From: Zantedeschia hybrid cultivar
Lineage: Eukaryota; Streptophyta; Magnoliopsida; Alismatales; Araceae
Assembly (NCBI GenBank): GCA_030544215.1
Contig: JARZZO010000016.1
Location: 60,491,501-60,555,500, forward strand
Reading direction: 5' to 3'
DNA: 64,000 nucleotides
Part shown: in pieces, positions 11,113 through 20,757 of the stretch
How positions within the stretch are numbered: the first letter of the stretch is position 1
Layout: every line of letters starts with the position of its first letter
Translations under genes and position numbers: made by a program
Notes under the pieces: generated by a model
What the model was told of the DNA's origin: nothing
Database searches by the model: none
The model's input: only the letters and a program-made list of their open reading frames with translations

Positions 11113-12379
11113 CCGGCCCCTTACTTACATACTTTAAGATATATATTACATGGCATGAAGTTGTTCGTGTAGACTTTGAGAAGGATGAAAACTTAAATAG
11201 TGGTTCTTTTTTCTATCAGTTGAGTAGCTACGTGCCATTTGTAAGCTGTGGGTTTAAGACTTCAGACCTTTTTTCTTCTTTCTTTCCATTCCTTTTCAGT
11301 CATGACAAACATGCATAATTTCTCTAACTTGGGGACTTCTCTTCCACGTCCTTAAATTGTGTGGAAAAAGACCCAAAACATGTTGGTTTATTATTCTATA
11401 TGATGGGAAGTCTATTTACATGCCTTAATGGTTCTTAATCTAGGTATGCATTTCTTGTTTTCTTGTGTTCTTTTATAGTAAATTTGGAAAGTGGAGATAA
11501 GATCTTAAGTCTTCTTCCTGTGCAATTTATGTACCATCAGGTTTAAAATACCCTAAAAATACCCCATGACATTGATGACAATAAATAGATAGAGCATAGA
11601 TAAATATTTTCAGAAGTACTATAAAATTGACAAAAAAGAACACTTCTTTGGTGGTGAGGCACCCCCTTGAACCCCCAACACTCTCCTCCCCCCCCCCCCC
11701 CCCCAAAATAAAACAAAACTGTTAATGCTTAGATGTCCCCTAGGTGCTAGAGGAATCTGCTGCCTTACCCTGCCTGGGTTGTTTTTAAAACATTAGGGAG
11801 GGGAAAAAAACCCAAGGCAAAATCCCAAGTAAGCTTCATGCCTGAACAACCTTCCATGGACTTTGGGGAAATAATACAGAAACAGGAACAACATGCCCTG
11901 TTCAGGAGGCAGAAACATGGATCCTACAGAAACTGCAACAGAAAAGCTGAAGGACAGAAGAAAATGCTCTGGGTAAAAGCCCACTTCTCTATAAACCCGA
12001 ATGCGAACCTTGAAAGTATCTTAGTGAAACCTTCAATGCTCTGCCATTTCCTGTACGGCCATGGGATGCATCGTCATGGTTCGTGCATGTATAATCACAA
12101 CATCATATGACCATAACAAAGATGGCCATGGCTGCATGGCCACACCATGGCCTATGTGGCTTATGGCATGCACAACCATGGCCTCAGTGGCCATGATACA
12201 CTTTGGCCACTGCTTGCATGGCCATGGCTTTTAAGATTCTTTTACATAATTGAGATAACAGCAGTGCTGCTGATGGCAACAGCGTTGATGATGATTAAAA
12301 AAAAATCCCCAAGCACTTGGAAATCAATAAGTACATTCATGAAAGTAAAAGAAGACCACCAAAAAGATGTGGTGACTAC
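11113..12379. other. Intergenic or intronic DNA left of the S1-like gene exons
   Basis: Contains a C run at about 11687-11704 and the CATGGC-rich patch described separately. On the minus strand it lies directly downstream of the third exon of the S1-like gene and is probably its next intron. I found no phase-compatible fourth exon. Confidence 0.4.
12062..12235. repeat. CATGGC/GGCCATG-rich patch
   Basis: About 14 occurrences of CATGG or CCATG in 170 bases, many as the palindromic pieces GGCCATGG and CCATGGCC, separated by 5-15 bases. There is no fixed period, so it is a word-enriched patch rather than a simple tandem repeat. Confidence 0.6.
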
Positions 12380-12515
12380 CTCTTAGGTTTCCCATGCAAA
12401 GCAAAATGTGGAGTGGCACCTACAGAATTAACAGTTGAGTTTGAACCTGAAGCAAGTGAAAGGGGAGCTTCGTCCATGTCAGTTGCCACACCCTTCTGCT
12501 TGGGAGGCTGTAATC
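12380..12515 (-). CDS. S1-like gene, exon 3
   Basis: Acceptor TTGTCAAG at 12517-12516 and donor AAGAG|GTAGTC, 136 bases. The phase (1 in, 2 out) matches exon 2 exactly and gives LQPPKQKGVATDMDEAPLS through to HGKPKR. Phase agreement is the main support, since this exon is too short to be convincing alone. Confidence 0.6.
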
Positions 12516-13822
12516 CTTGACAAAATGATCGGATCATCGATTTTCACATCTAGTGAGAAAAAGATTAGATAACGAATTACCTATTTCAGTCCCAACATCT
12601 TCTTCGGGAGATTCAGATTCCAATAAGTCAGAAGGCACTCCAATATTAGCATTTCCAGCATCCACCATGCCTTCAATAACAATTCCATCAGAAGCACCCA
12701 GGGATTCATGTGGAGATTTCACCTCATTATCACTTGTTGGCAATGAAGTCATGGGTGCCACTCTTGGACTAAAGAGCATAGGATCATCGGCATCAGTGCT
12801 CTCCTTTAATGCATCACTAGAAGCCATTGTCTCTTGGTTAGGGGAGTCCAAGGAAATCTTCACCACCTCAGGCTTCCTCAACAACGCCACACCCTTCAGA
12901 CTCTCAACTGGACCTTTCCTCATCTTCAAAACTAAGTTGGGCTTCATCCTAGGCTTCCACGGCTTCTCAACTCTTAGGTCATCTTCATGGACGCGCGTCG
13001 GCCTTCGCAAGGCGACATTGGGCTTCCCATCCTTGGCGACAACCCTCTCTGATGACTTGCTTGGTTGCCTCAAAGCCGCCGGAGCAGGCTTCTCGACGGC
13101 TCTAGTGGCTTTCATCCTCTCATCCATAGTTGGACGCACCAAATTCAATTTTTTACCATCAACGCTGCTCCCTGCAGGCCTCGGGGGTCGTAATCTAGCT
13201 GGGGAAGGCGGTGACTTCCCTCCCGCTTCCAAACCCTCACCAAAGGAGACATTACCCAAATCTTCCCCATAATCTACTCCGCCCTTCTTCTTCTTGTAAA
13301 ACGATTTCTCGACATCCAAGTAAGAAACGTCTGGATTCGCCTTCCTCCCCATTATCTGCGTAGAGACAATTCGAGAAGCCTCATCTACATATCGGCAACA
13401 ATCAAAGCCGACGATCAAACAGAGAACGATAGAAACAAGTAAACTAACACGATCAGGGGGGTCCATCCAAGAACTTGAAGTCCACAATTATGGCGCCGTA
13501 CCTTCGCTGGGGTCAGCTTCGAATCCTTCCCGACGAGCCTGCCGAAATTGAGCTCCATCTGGTCCCCCTGGTCCAGCTCCGGCTGGCTGCCGCCGCCGCT
13601 CCCTCCTCCTCCTCCTCCTCTGCAGACGACGTAGCGCAGGAAGGAAGTGGACCGGCGGGCCCGAAAGCACTGGTTCCTCTGCTTCCCGCGAAAGGAGGCG
13701 GCGGGGAGCGGGTGGATGAAGCGGCCGCCGGCACTGCTGCAGGCAGCGAGCCCGTCCATGGCCGAGGACGCCCTGCGAGCCCCGCCGCCGCAGAAACAGG
13801 CCGCAGAAACAGAGGTCGCCAC
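12380..13822 (-). CDS. Plastid S1-domain-like protein, N-terminal part (3 exons)
   Basis: Three minus-strand exons join in frame: 13822-13502 (107 codons), 13355-12581 and 12515-12380, phases 0, 1 and 2, with GT/AG borders. The N terminus is rich in Ala, Ser and Arg with few acidic residues, like a chloroplast transit peptide. It is followed by a Gly run, a short conserved block (MELNFGRLVGKDSKLTPAK, then IMGRKANPDVSYLDVEKSFY) and a long disordered Pro/Arg/Lys-rich region. The block spanning the first junction and the GKPKR at the end of exon 3 resemble, from memory, plant plastid S1 RNA-binding-domain proteins of the Arabidopsis At1g12800 type. The S1 domain itself is not in the visible exons. 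The 3' part either lies further left past the mobile elements or has been lost. No search was run, so the family assignment is tentative. Confidence 0.6.
12581..13355 (-). CDS. S1-like gene, exon 2
   Basis: Acceptor CTACGCAG at 13357-13356, open for 775 bases, donor ATAG|GTAATT. It starts IMGRKANPDV and codes for a basic, low-complexity linker followed by an acidic, Ser-rich stretch ending VGTEIG. A 239-codon frame on the opposite strand is a shadow. Confidence 0.7.
13502..13822 (-). CDS. S1-like gene, exon 1 (transit peptide)
   Basis: The ATG at 13822 opens 107 codons ending SKLTPAK, with donor AAG|GTACGG. Start chosen as the first ATG of the frame, giving a typical transit-peptide N terminus (MATSVSAACF). 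High GC reflects Gly and Ala codons, including a run of Gly near residues 69-78. Confidence 0.7.
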
Positions 13823-14010
13823 GGCTCAGGGCGGGGGAGGAGGAGGAGGAGGGAGGAGAGTGGAGGTGCAGGTGGAGGTGGAGGTGAGGAATGTATGGAG
13901 GGGAACAGAGGGGTGGGTGGCGCGGCGGCGCTGTTCGAGTGGAAGTGGAAGTGGAAGTGTGGATAACGGAATTGGCGCTCCCTTCTTCGCTCCTCTTTAA
14001 AAGCATGCGG
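13823..14010 (-). promoter_or_regulatory. Promoter/leader of the S1-like gene
   Basis: GC-rich, GGA-repeat DNA between the start codon and the MITE. No TATA box is obvious on the minus strand. The MITE edge is only about 190 bases from the start codon. Confidence 0.35.
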
Positions 14011-14573
14011 GTGTTTTATTAATTTAATTATATTTTAATAAATATTTAATTATTTAATTATACTTTAAAAATAATTGTAAAACTAGTCTCTTAACACTGT
14101 CAGACGTTTTGTGCGCGCCACGTGTCCAGTGGGACACATGGGGTAGTTTGGGAAGTCCCACTTACTTAAAGTCGTCGTTGCCAACACCGAACTATATTCG
14201 ATATTGGCAACGCCGGCAATCCGTTGCCCTCACTTACTGCCCGAGGAGGGACGTTAATAATGGCTTGTCTAGAACACTTAAAATGTTTAGAGTTTTTTTT
14301 CTCCCTTAATTAAGAGTCAATAGTAATATAGCCGACTAAAAGTTGGCATTACGAACACTAACCTAAAGTCGGTGTTAGTAAAGTCGGCATCACAATGCAG
14401 ATTTTTAGTCAGTTTTTGTCCTTTGAATTTGCCTGTCCGGCCATGCGCCTCACTAGACACGTGTTGCGCCCAGAGTGTCTGACAGTGTCAAATGATTAGT
14501 TTTGTAATTATTTTTAAAATATATTTAAATATGTAAATATTTATTAAAATATGATTAAATTAATAAAAAACAC
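14011..14573. mobile_element. MITE with ~130 bp terminal inverted repeats
   Basis: The left arm (14011-14135) begins GTGTTTTATTAATTTAATTA. The reverse complement of the right arm (14440-14573) begins GTGTTTTTTATTAATTTAAT. They stay alignable through TTTTAATAAATATTT, ATAATTGTAAAACTA, ACTGTCAGACG and the CACGTGTC motif. The centre carries short mutually complementary words (GTCGGTGTTAG, AAAGTCGGCAT). No transposase is present and no clear target-site duplication was seen. A transcript across it would form a long hairpin. Confidence 0.75.
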
Positions 14574-15184
14574 ACAAGCTTTCACCGTTCAGCACGGATT
14601 TACGGGATATTGCAAATACACCACTGATCTAAGAGAAATTACAGGGTTGGCAGTGCAAGGGTTTTTCTTTTATGGTATTTTTATATATATACCACTGAAA
14701 GATATTACATTTTTACATATATATTCAACTCCCACATATTGTTCTTGATATCGCTAAAATTTCAGAAATGTTGTGGTTATACTCCTCAGTCAAAATAACA
14801 TGAATTCTAATCGAATGTGGCAAAAAAAAAATTCTGTAAGTTATGATTACATCAAAGATACATATGCAAAATTCTAATACATTTAGGGGTGTATATGCAA
14901 AATATTAGAGAATTTAGGAGATATGTATGCAAAATCTTTAAGTTTAATTTAACAATTTTCTGACGGAAGGATATAATCAAAATATTTCTGAGATTTTAAG
15001 AATATTGAAAATAATATATGAGAGTTTCGGTATAAATAATGCAAAAAACTCTTGTTTGATTTTTTAGATAAATGCCCATGGATGTCTTATGTAAGTGTTT
15101 TCTTATAGCATATCGTGTTCAAGGTAGGTTTTTGGCAGGTGTGTTGACAGCCTATATAGAAACCTGAAAAGAGTACAATGTGAG
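14574..15184. other. AT-rich DNA, nothing recognised
   Basis: Contains loosely repeated ATATGCAAAAT phrases but no gene or defined element. Confidence 0.4.
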
Positions 15185-16480
15185 ATGTTGGTCCGACCGT
15201 TGATTGAGTTTATGGACAAAATCATTAAGATTAGACCGTTAGATTTAAATCTACGGTTGAGATCAATGAGAACAAACTATTGAATTTGACCTTATGGTCG
15301 AGATCACTAAGATCATATCATTAGATTGAAATCCATAGTTAGGATCACTAAGATTAAACCATTGGATTTGAATCCACAGTTGAGATCAACGAGATCAGAC
15401 CATTGCATTTGAGTCTATTATTGAGATAAACGAGATCAAACTATTGGAATTGAGCTTATGGTCAAGATCGCTAAGATCAAACCATCAAATTACGCCTTGT
15501 TAGATTTGAGACCCGATCGATATCGCTAAGATCCGACGTCAGATTTGAGATCTAGTTAATATCGCTAAGATCCAACGATTGGATCTTATATCCGGTCAAT
15601 ATCACTAAGATGCGTCCGTCGGATTTGAGATTTGGTCGATATGGCTAAGATCCGACTACTGGATTTGAGATATGGTCGATATCACGAAGATCCGACCGTT
15701 GGATTTGAAATCCAGTTGATATCGTTAACATCTGACTGTTGGATTTGAAATCCAGTCAACATCGTTAAGATCTAACTGTTATATTTGAAATTTGATCAAT
15801 ATCGTTAAGATCCAACCGTTGGATTTGAGATCCAGTCAATATCGCTAAGATCAGACCGTTTGGATTTGAGATCTGGTTGTTATTGCTAAGATCTGACCAT
15901 TAAATTTGAAATCCGGTCGATATCTCTAAAATCTGACCGTTACATTTGAAATCCAGTTGATATCAACACGATCAGACTGTTGGATTTTGATAACGGACGT
16001 GATTGCACACGATCGAACCGTTGGATTTTGTTAATGGACTTGATCGCACACGATTAAACTATTGGATTTTGTTAACGGACCTGATTGCACACGTAGGGAC
16101 AGTTGGATTTTGATAATGAACCAAAACACACATGAGTAGACCTTTGGATTTTTAGTAACATGCACGGGATCGGACCATTGGATTTTGGTAACGGACATAA
16201 GCGCACATGATTAGACCATTGAATTTTAGTAATGGACCTGATCGCACACAATCGGACAATTGCATTTTGGTAACGGACCAGATCAATATGATCGGACCTT
16301 TAGATTTTGATAACGGACTTGATCGCACATGATTGGACCATTGCATTTTAATATCGGTCCTAATCGACACAATTGAACCGTTGGATTTTGCTAGCAAACT
16401 TGATCACAAAGGATCAGACAATTAGACTTTGGTAACAGATGTGATCGCGCATGATCGAGCCGTTGGATTTTGTGCTTATG
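15185..16480. repeat. Diverged tandem array built on CCGTTGGATTT
   Basis: About 25 units of roughly 40-60 bases. In the left two thirds the unit is AAGATCCGACCGTTGGATTT, then GAGATCCGGTCGATATCGCT. From about 15960 it becomes GATCGGACCGTTGGATTTTG, then GTAACGGACCTGATCGCACA. The shared word is CCGTTGGATTT, with GATC on either side. Units are diverged, so the array is old. Confidence 0.8.
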
Positions 16481-16849
16481 GTAATGATCATCACATATTA
16501 GTATGATCAAGACGTTAATATGTGATTAATAATCAATAGGTCATTAGTCATGATAACATTAACCTATGTTATGTCATGACAATCGCAAGTATTAGTCCAT
16601 GATGCTATAACACAAATATATGTTACAACATTAATACATGTTATACCGTGACATTAGTTTATGATGTTATAACACCAAAGGGCTAGACCAAAGCTTATTT
16701 TGATATGGCCTTTGATCCACAGCTTATTGTATACGCATGAATCCATCTACTGATCCGCTTTAATTCATTGGTGGTCCATATAAAAGCCTACAGGTTTCTA
16801 GTCCGCTAGGATAAAGGGGAGATTTTTACGTCTTCTTTAGTGAAGAGGG
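16481..16849. other. No supported gene
   Basis: Includes repeated ATGTTATAACA-type phrases (about 16540-16670). Nothing else recognised. Confidence 0.4.
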
Positions 16850-17204
16850 GAATTGTTCTTTCCTGAACCGGCCCCCTAGAGAAGTTGGTTCACCACATGT
16901 CTCTCATTTGGGAGGTGGCAGATTCGAATCTGGTTGGAATTTAACACGTCCCCAGCTATGCAGCCTTAGGTGCTGTTGAGATATTTATTCCCTAGTCCGT
17001 GAGATTACTTCTCTGCAAAATCAGTTCGATCTGGAATCCTCGCCTAATTTGGCAGAACTTTCTACATTTTCAGAATTAACTCCAAAATATTTGGAGGATA
17101 TCTCAATTCCACTTGGTTGGAGCTCTAGTCGCTTGTAAATATTTGTACTTGTGATCTTTGAGCCACCTTTCAAAAAAAAAAGAAAAAAGAATTGTTCCTT
17201 CCTG
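16850..17204 (+). mobile_element. SINE with target-site duplication
   Basis: Flanked by GAATTGTTCTTTCCTG (16850-16865) and GAATTGTTCCTTCCTG (17189-17204), 15 of 16 identical. The body (16866-17188, about 320 bases) has an A-box-like TAGAGAAGTTGG near 16877. About 33 bases later comes a B-box-like AGATTCGAATCT. It ends in an A-rich tail (about 17172-17188). Box order and spacing, tail and duplication together define a tRNA-derived SINE. The 5' region does not fold as an intact tRNA. Confidence 0.8.
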
Positions 17205-18362
17205 GTCTCGTAGGGGCCTATTCCCCTGTACTGTCCATAATGGACAGGACTCGCAAAATCATCTTTCGTGGGTGAAAACATCGATGAATTATGTTATAAG
17301 TTTTATTAAAAAAGTCAAAACTTTTCAAGATATTTAATAAAGACATTATAAGTTTAAAACATCTAAAAGGGGCATTCCTTCTAAAGTTCATATTCCAATG
17401 AGGCTAAAGTCAGGTTTTTTATGATTTATATCTAACTTTTCTGTTAAAGAGAATTTACAAATATGCCAACCGAGCCAATTTCGAACAACAAAAAGAGTAC
17501 CTTATATTACGTGATAATCCAACCTTAATCATCAGGTTCAAAGGAAGCCTCCTTATACAGAATATTCCGCGCGATGAGAGGTCATTTCAACCAATCATTA
17601 GGGTATAGGCTTCTACACAAGAATTGTTGCCAAGTATGTTTTCAATTCCCGCTAAATAATTTTAACGTCAAACCTTACAATTAGGACGCTCCCAAAAAGC
17701 TCCGCACCCGTTGCTTTGATAGAAGAATGGAAATAAGATGACTTATTTTTCTTTATTCAGCTATGATAGTACATATTTCTTATATCAGATGGAAATAAGT
17801 CACATTGGACTTAGGGAAATAAATGATTCGAAAAAAAGTGCTAGACTTGCTTATTCCCCCTGAAAGTTGTATTAAGGATGTTTCTTTTATTATATCATAT
17901 TTTTTATTTATTTTACTTAACTAAAATAGATTATTTTGGATCGAGGAAATAAACACTCATCAATGTAAACCGAACCTTACTCCAATACAAGCAAATCTAA
18001 CATTACTTATATTAGCAAATCAGCGGTAAGACAACAAACAAATTTTGACTACAAAGTTCACACTTTTTAGCATAGATATTAGGAGAATTACTCGTTGCAC
18101 CTCACATAGTGTAACCAATCTTTTTTATTTATTTTTTTAAAATTGACCCTACTGTGGCTAACACGCACGTACGGTCCGATCTTCGATCGAATGACCCCAA
18201 AAAATTTAAAAAATAAAAAATTAAACTATTCGTTGAACTTGATTTTTGATTTTTTATATTTTTTTAAATCGTCTGATCATAGATCGACCTTTACAAGATG
18301 TGTTGCCTAAAAAAAAAAAATTTAAAAAAACTGTAGCTGCTACAGCCATCCCATCCATGGGA
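17205..18362. other. Intergenic DNA, nothing recognised
   Basis: AT-rich with several A runs. No gene, RNA or bounded repeat that I can support. Confidence 0.4.
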
Positions 18363-18380
18363 TCAAACGGCTGGTCGTAC

Positions 18381-19020
18381 GTGGCACAGCAAATAGTTCA
18401 TCCCAAACATGAAAGAAGGAAAGTTGCACCCGTGCGTATAGTGTTCGTGTATCAGACCGCTGTCCGCGTGTAGGGGTGTGCACGGTTCGATTCGATTCGA
18501 TTTTGGAAGAAATTTCTCCAAACTGAACTAACACTTGAAACCTAACGGAACCGAATCGAAAAATTTCGGTTCAATTTGGTTCAAATCAAAATTTTATATT
18601 TTATTCATATTAAATGTATATATATATATATTTAACATTAAAATAAAAATTTTAAAATACTTATTTATACATAAATATGTATATGATACTAAAATATTAA
18701 AACATTTATATGCATAATGTTATTGTAAGATACCTATTTACTTAAAAATTGATTTATTCGATTTGGTTTCACAACTTTGTGAAATCGAATCGAACCGAAT
18801 CACTCAATTCGGTTCGATTTTTCGATTTGAACCGAATGATACACACCCTACCCGCGTGTGGCACAACAAACAGTTCGTTCAAACATGAAAGAAGGAGAGT
18901 TGCATCAATGTGTACAGTGTTGGTGGATCGGACAGCTGCCCGAGCACGGCGCAGCAAACAGTTCGTCTCAAACATGAAAGAAGGAAAGCTGCATCAATGT
19001 GTACGGTGTTGGTGGTCTTC
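18381..19020 (+). repeat. Triplicated ~90 bp unit
   Basis: Three copies begin GTGGCACAGCAAAT or close variants (18381, 18858, 18944), continue through CAAACATGAAAGAAGGA and end near GTGTTGGTGGATCGGACAGC. Copies 2 and 3 are adjacent. Copies 1 and 2 are separated only by the MITE at 18471-18850. Function unknown. Confidence 0.75.
18471..18850. mobile_element. hAT-type MITE, 380 bp
   Basis: Begins TAGGGGTGTGCACGGTTCGA and ends with the inverted form (reverse complement TAGGGTGTGTATCATTCGG). It is flanked by an 8-base duplication, TCCGCGTG (18463-18470) and CCCGCGTG (18851-18858), one mismatch. Subterminal regions are rich in TTCGATTCGG words. The 8-base duplication and TAGGG ends fit hAT MITEs. 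Confidence 0.8.
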
Positions 19021-19024
19021 TTTC

Positions 19025-19407
19025 GATGATCCTCAATAGGAAATTGATCGGGTTAGTGTCCCAGTTTGGCTTAGATTGATATTTGTATTATTCTATAAAC
19101 CGAAACATAATGAAAGAGAGCTTGTGAGACAATCGTAGAAGAAAGACATCTCTAGGACTCATTCTATACTTGTTCTGGCCCAGAAGATGTTGGACGAAGA
19201 AGGATTTTAAAAAAAGAAAAAAACGCGGACTCGCCACACTTCAGTCAGGTGTAATGTGCACGCATGACGCATGGCAGGGCATTGTGTGCTAATCGCCTCA
19301 ATCCCTGCATCTCTTGTGCTAGTGCTTAACGAGTCCAAGACAAAAGAGGGCAATCCCCTCACCTCTCAGTGCCCTTTTTCAGGGGAAAAAAAGTTAAGAG
19401 TTTGATA
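19025..19407. other. Nothing recognised
   Basis: No gene or bounded element seen. Confidence 0.4.
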
Positions 19408-19415
19408 TCTATACT

Positions 19416-19756
19416 TAGGGATGTAACTTGGGCGAGTTGGATTGGGTTATGTAAAAGTCAATAAGTCAAACCAGATCTCAACCCACTCCAAATTCAGTCC
19501 AGATTTAACCGAAATTCAGGTCAAATTCAGTAGCGAGTGGGCTGAGCTAGGTCAGACTGGACTGGATAAGAAAAAAAAAATCTTTTTATATTAGTTAATG
19601 TAAAAGTCAACAAGTCAAACCAGACCAGCCCAATTTCAGTCCAACCCAGCTCAGATTTGACTCATGTCAACTCAAATTTAACCCAACCCGGTTTAAATAA
19701 CTTGACCCAACCCAATTTATTATTATACGGGCTGACCCGTCCAATTGACACCCCTA
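19416..19756. mobile_element. hAT-type MITE, 341 bp
   Basis: Flanked by a perfect 8-base duplication, TCTATACT (19408-19415 and 19757-19764). Ends are TAGGGATGTAACTTGGGCGA and, reverse-complemented, TAGGGGTGTCAATTGGACGG. The interior is rich in CAACCCAAC/GGTCAAATT words. Same TAGGG(A/G)TGT terminal type as the element at 18471. Confidence 0.85.
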
Positions 19757-19764
19757 TCTATACT

Positions 19765-20640
19765 AGCAAATCAAAGATTAGACAACTTTAAAAGAAAAAA
19801 AGAGGAGGATATAAGAGGATAACTGATTGTTCCTTTTGCCCCAAACCTACCGAATACAAATGTACAATTCGCGCCAGGAAACTATAAGAATCTTCCGCAA
19901 CCATGCACTGAGGTGATCGACACCCAAGAGTGTGGTGCAACGTGTATGCATGCTTCTCCACGTAAATGTGCGTGCAGCCGGTTGCTAAAAGGAAAAAGAG
20001 CTGCTGTGGACGTTATTTTTCTGCCATATATTTGTCTTTTGGAATGAACGTGACTTAGGTGTGCATGAGGTGAAGATAATGACAGCTATGCTTGCATCGA
20101 GTGGTGCTCGGTAAATAGCTGTGGTGGGTGGGCAAAAGCTCCAGAAAGAGGGTTGTGCTGTTGGAAAAGAATTGAAAGCGGCTTCACAGAGGTGGGCGTC
20201 CACCTTGGAAGAAAACGACTGGACTTTGCATTAGCATTTCGCTAGGGTCCATCCTTGTTACCATACGATCACGAATGTACTAAACAGCTCGATCAAAAAA
20301 GAAAAAAGAAACAACATAAAGGCATTCAAAACAACCAAATATGCCATGGGTAAGTGTCATGGGTTCCAAACTGATGATTCATGAAGAGAAGTGGGCTCGA
20401 AGAAGAACAAAATTGGGCTTTTCACCGATGGAGGACTTACACCAAGATAAGATCATAGTCCAAGAAAGGAAACTCCGGCTGCAAATAAAAGCTTCTGCAT
20501 GAACCAATGCCAAAATTGAAATCGAACGACACTAGTACATAGCTTTTCCTCATATTCCTATACAATTTTTTTTCTTTGACAATTAATAACCAGCTATACA
20601 ATTCTCAAAAAATTAAAAAATGGCTATACCTCATGTCTAG
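19765..20640. other. Region downstream of the KEA gene
   Basis: Would contain the KEA 3' untranslated region at its right edge. No clear poly(A) signal on the minus strand was picked out. Nothing else recognised. Confidence 0.4.
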
Positions 20641-20757
20641 CTAGATTGCCAATGTTCCCTCAGCAATTTGGTTATCATCGGGATCAGAGTGTTGCTTGGG
20701 TTTTGACATAACTCGGGAAAAGCCATACCCAAGGGAACTTCCAGTGGTCACGCATAG
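20641..20757 (-). CDS. KEA2: KEA last exon with stop
   Basis: Acceptor TGCAG at 20759-20758. 38 codons from LCVTTGSSLG, through YGFSRVMSKPKQ, to EGTLAI, then TAG at 20643-20641. The tail matches the conserved KEA1/2 C terminus. Confidence 0.9.
   Translation of the reverse strand, partial: LCVTTGSSLGYGFSRVMSKPKQHSDPDDNQIAEGTLAI

Noticed and set aside
11680..11706. Long C or G homopolymers (also near 381, 6846, 22476, 41397, 43967, 53427, 53930 and 62943)
   Set aside because: Interesting as a class but could be assembly length errors. No function can be argued from sequence alone.
12553..13272. 239-codon plus-strand frame opposite the S1-like exon
   Set aside because: It mirrors the codon structure of the real exon on the minus strand, and there are no splice or start features.
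13475..14006. Several GC-rich frames on both strands
   Set aside because: Shadows of the Gly/Ala-rich transit-peptide exon and its GC-rich leader.
16876..16950. Possible tRNA gene from A and B boxes
   Set aside because: No acceptor stem or cloverleaf. The boxes belong to a SINE with a tail and target duplication.
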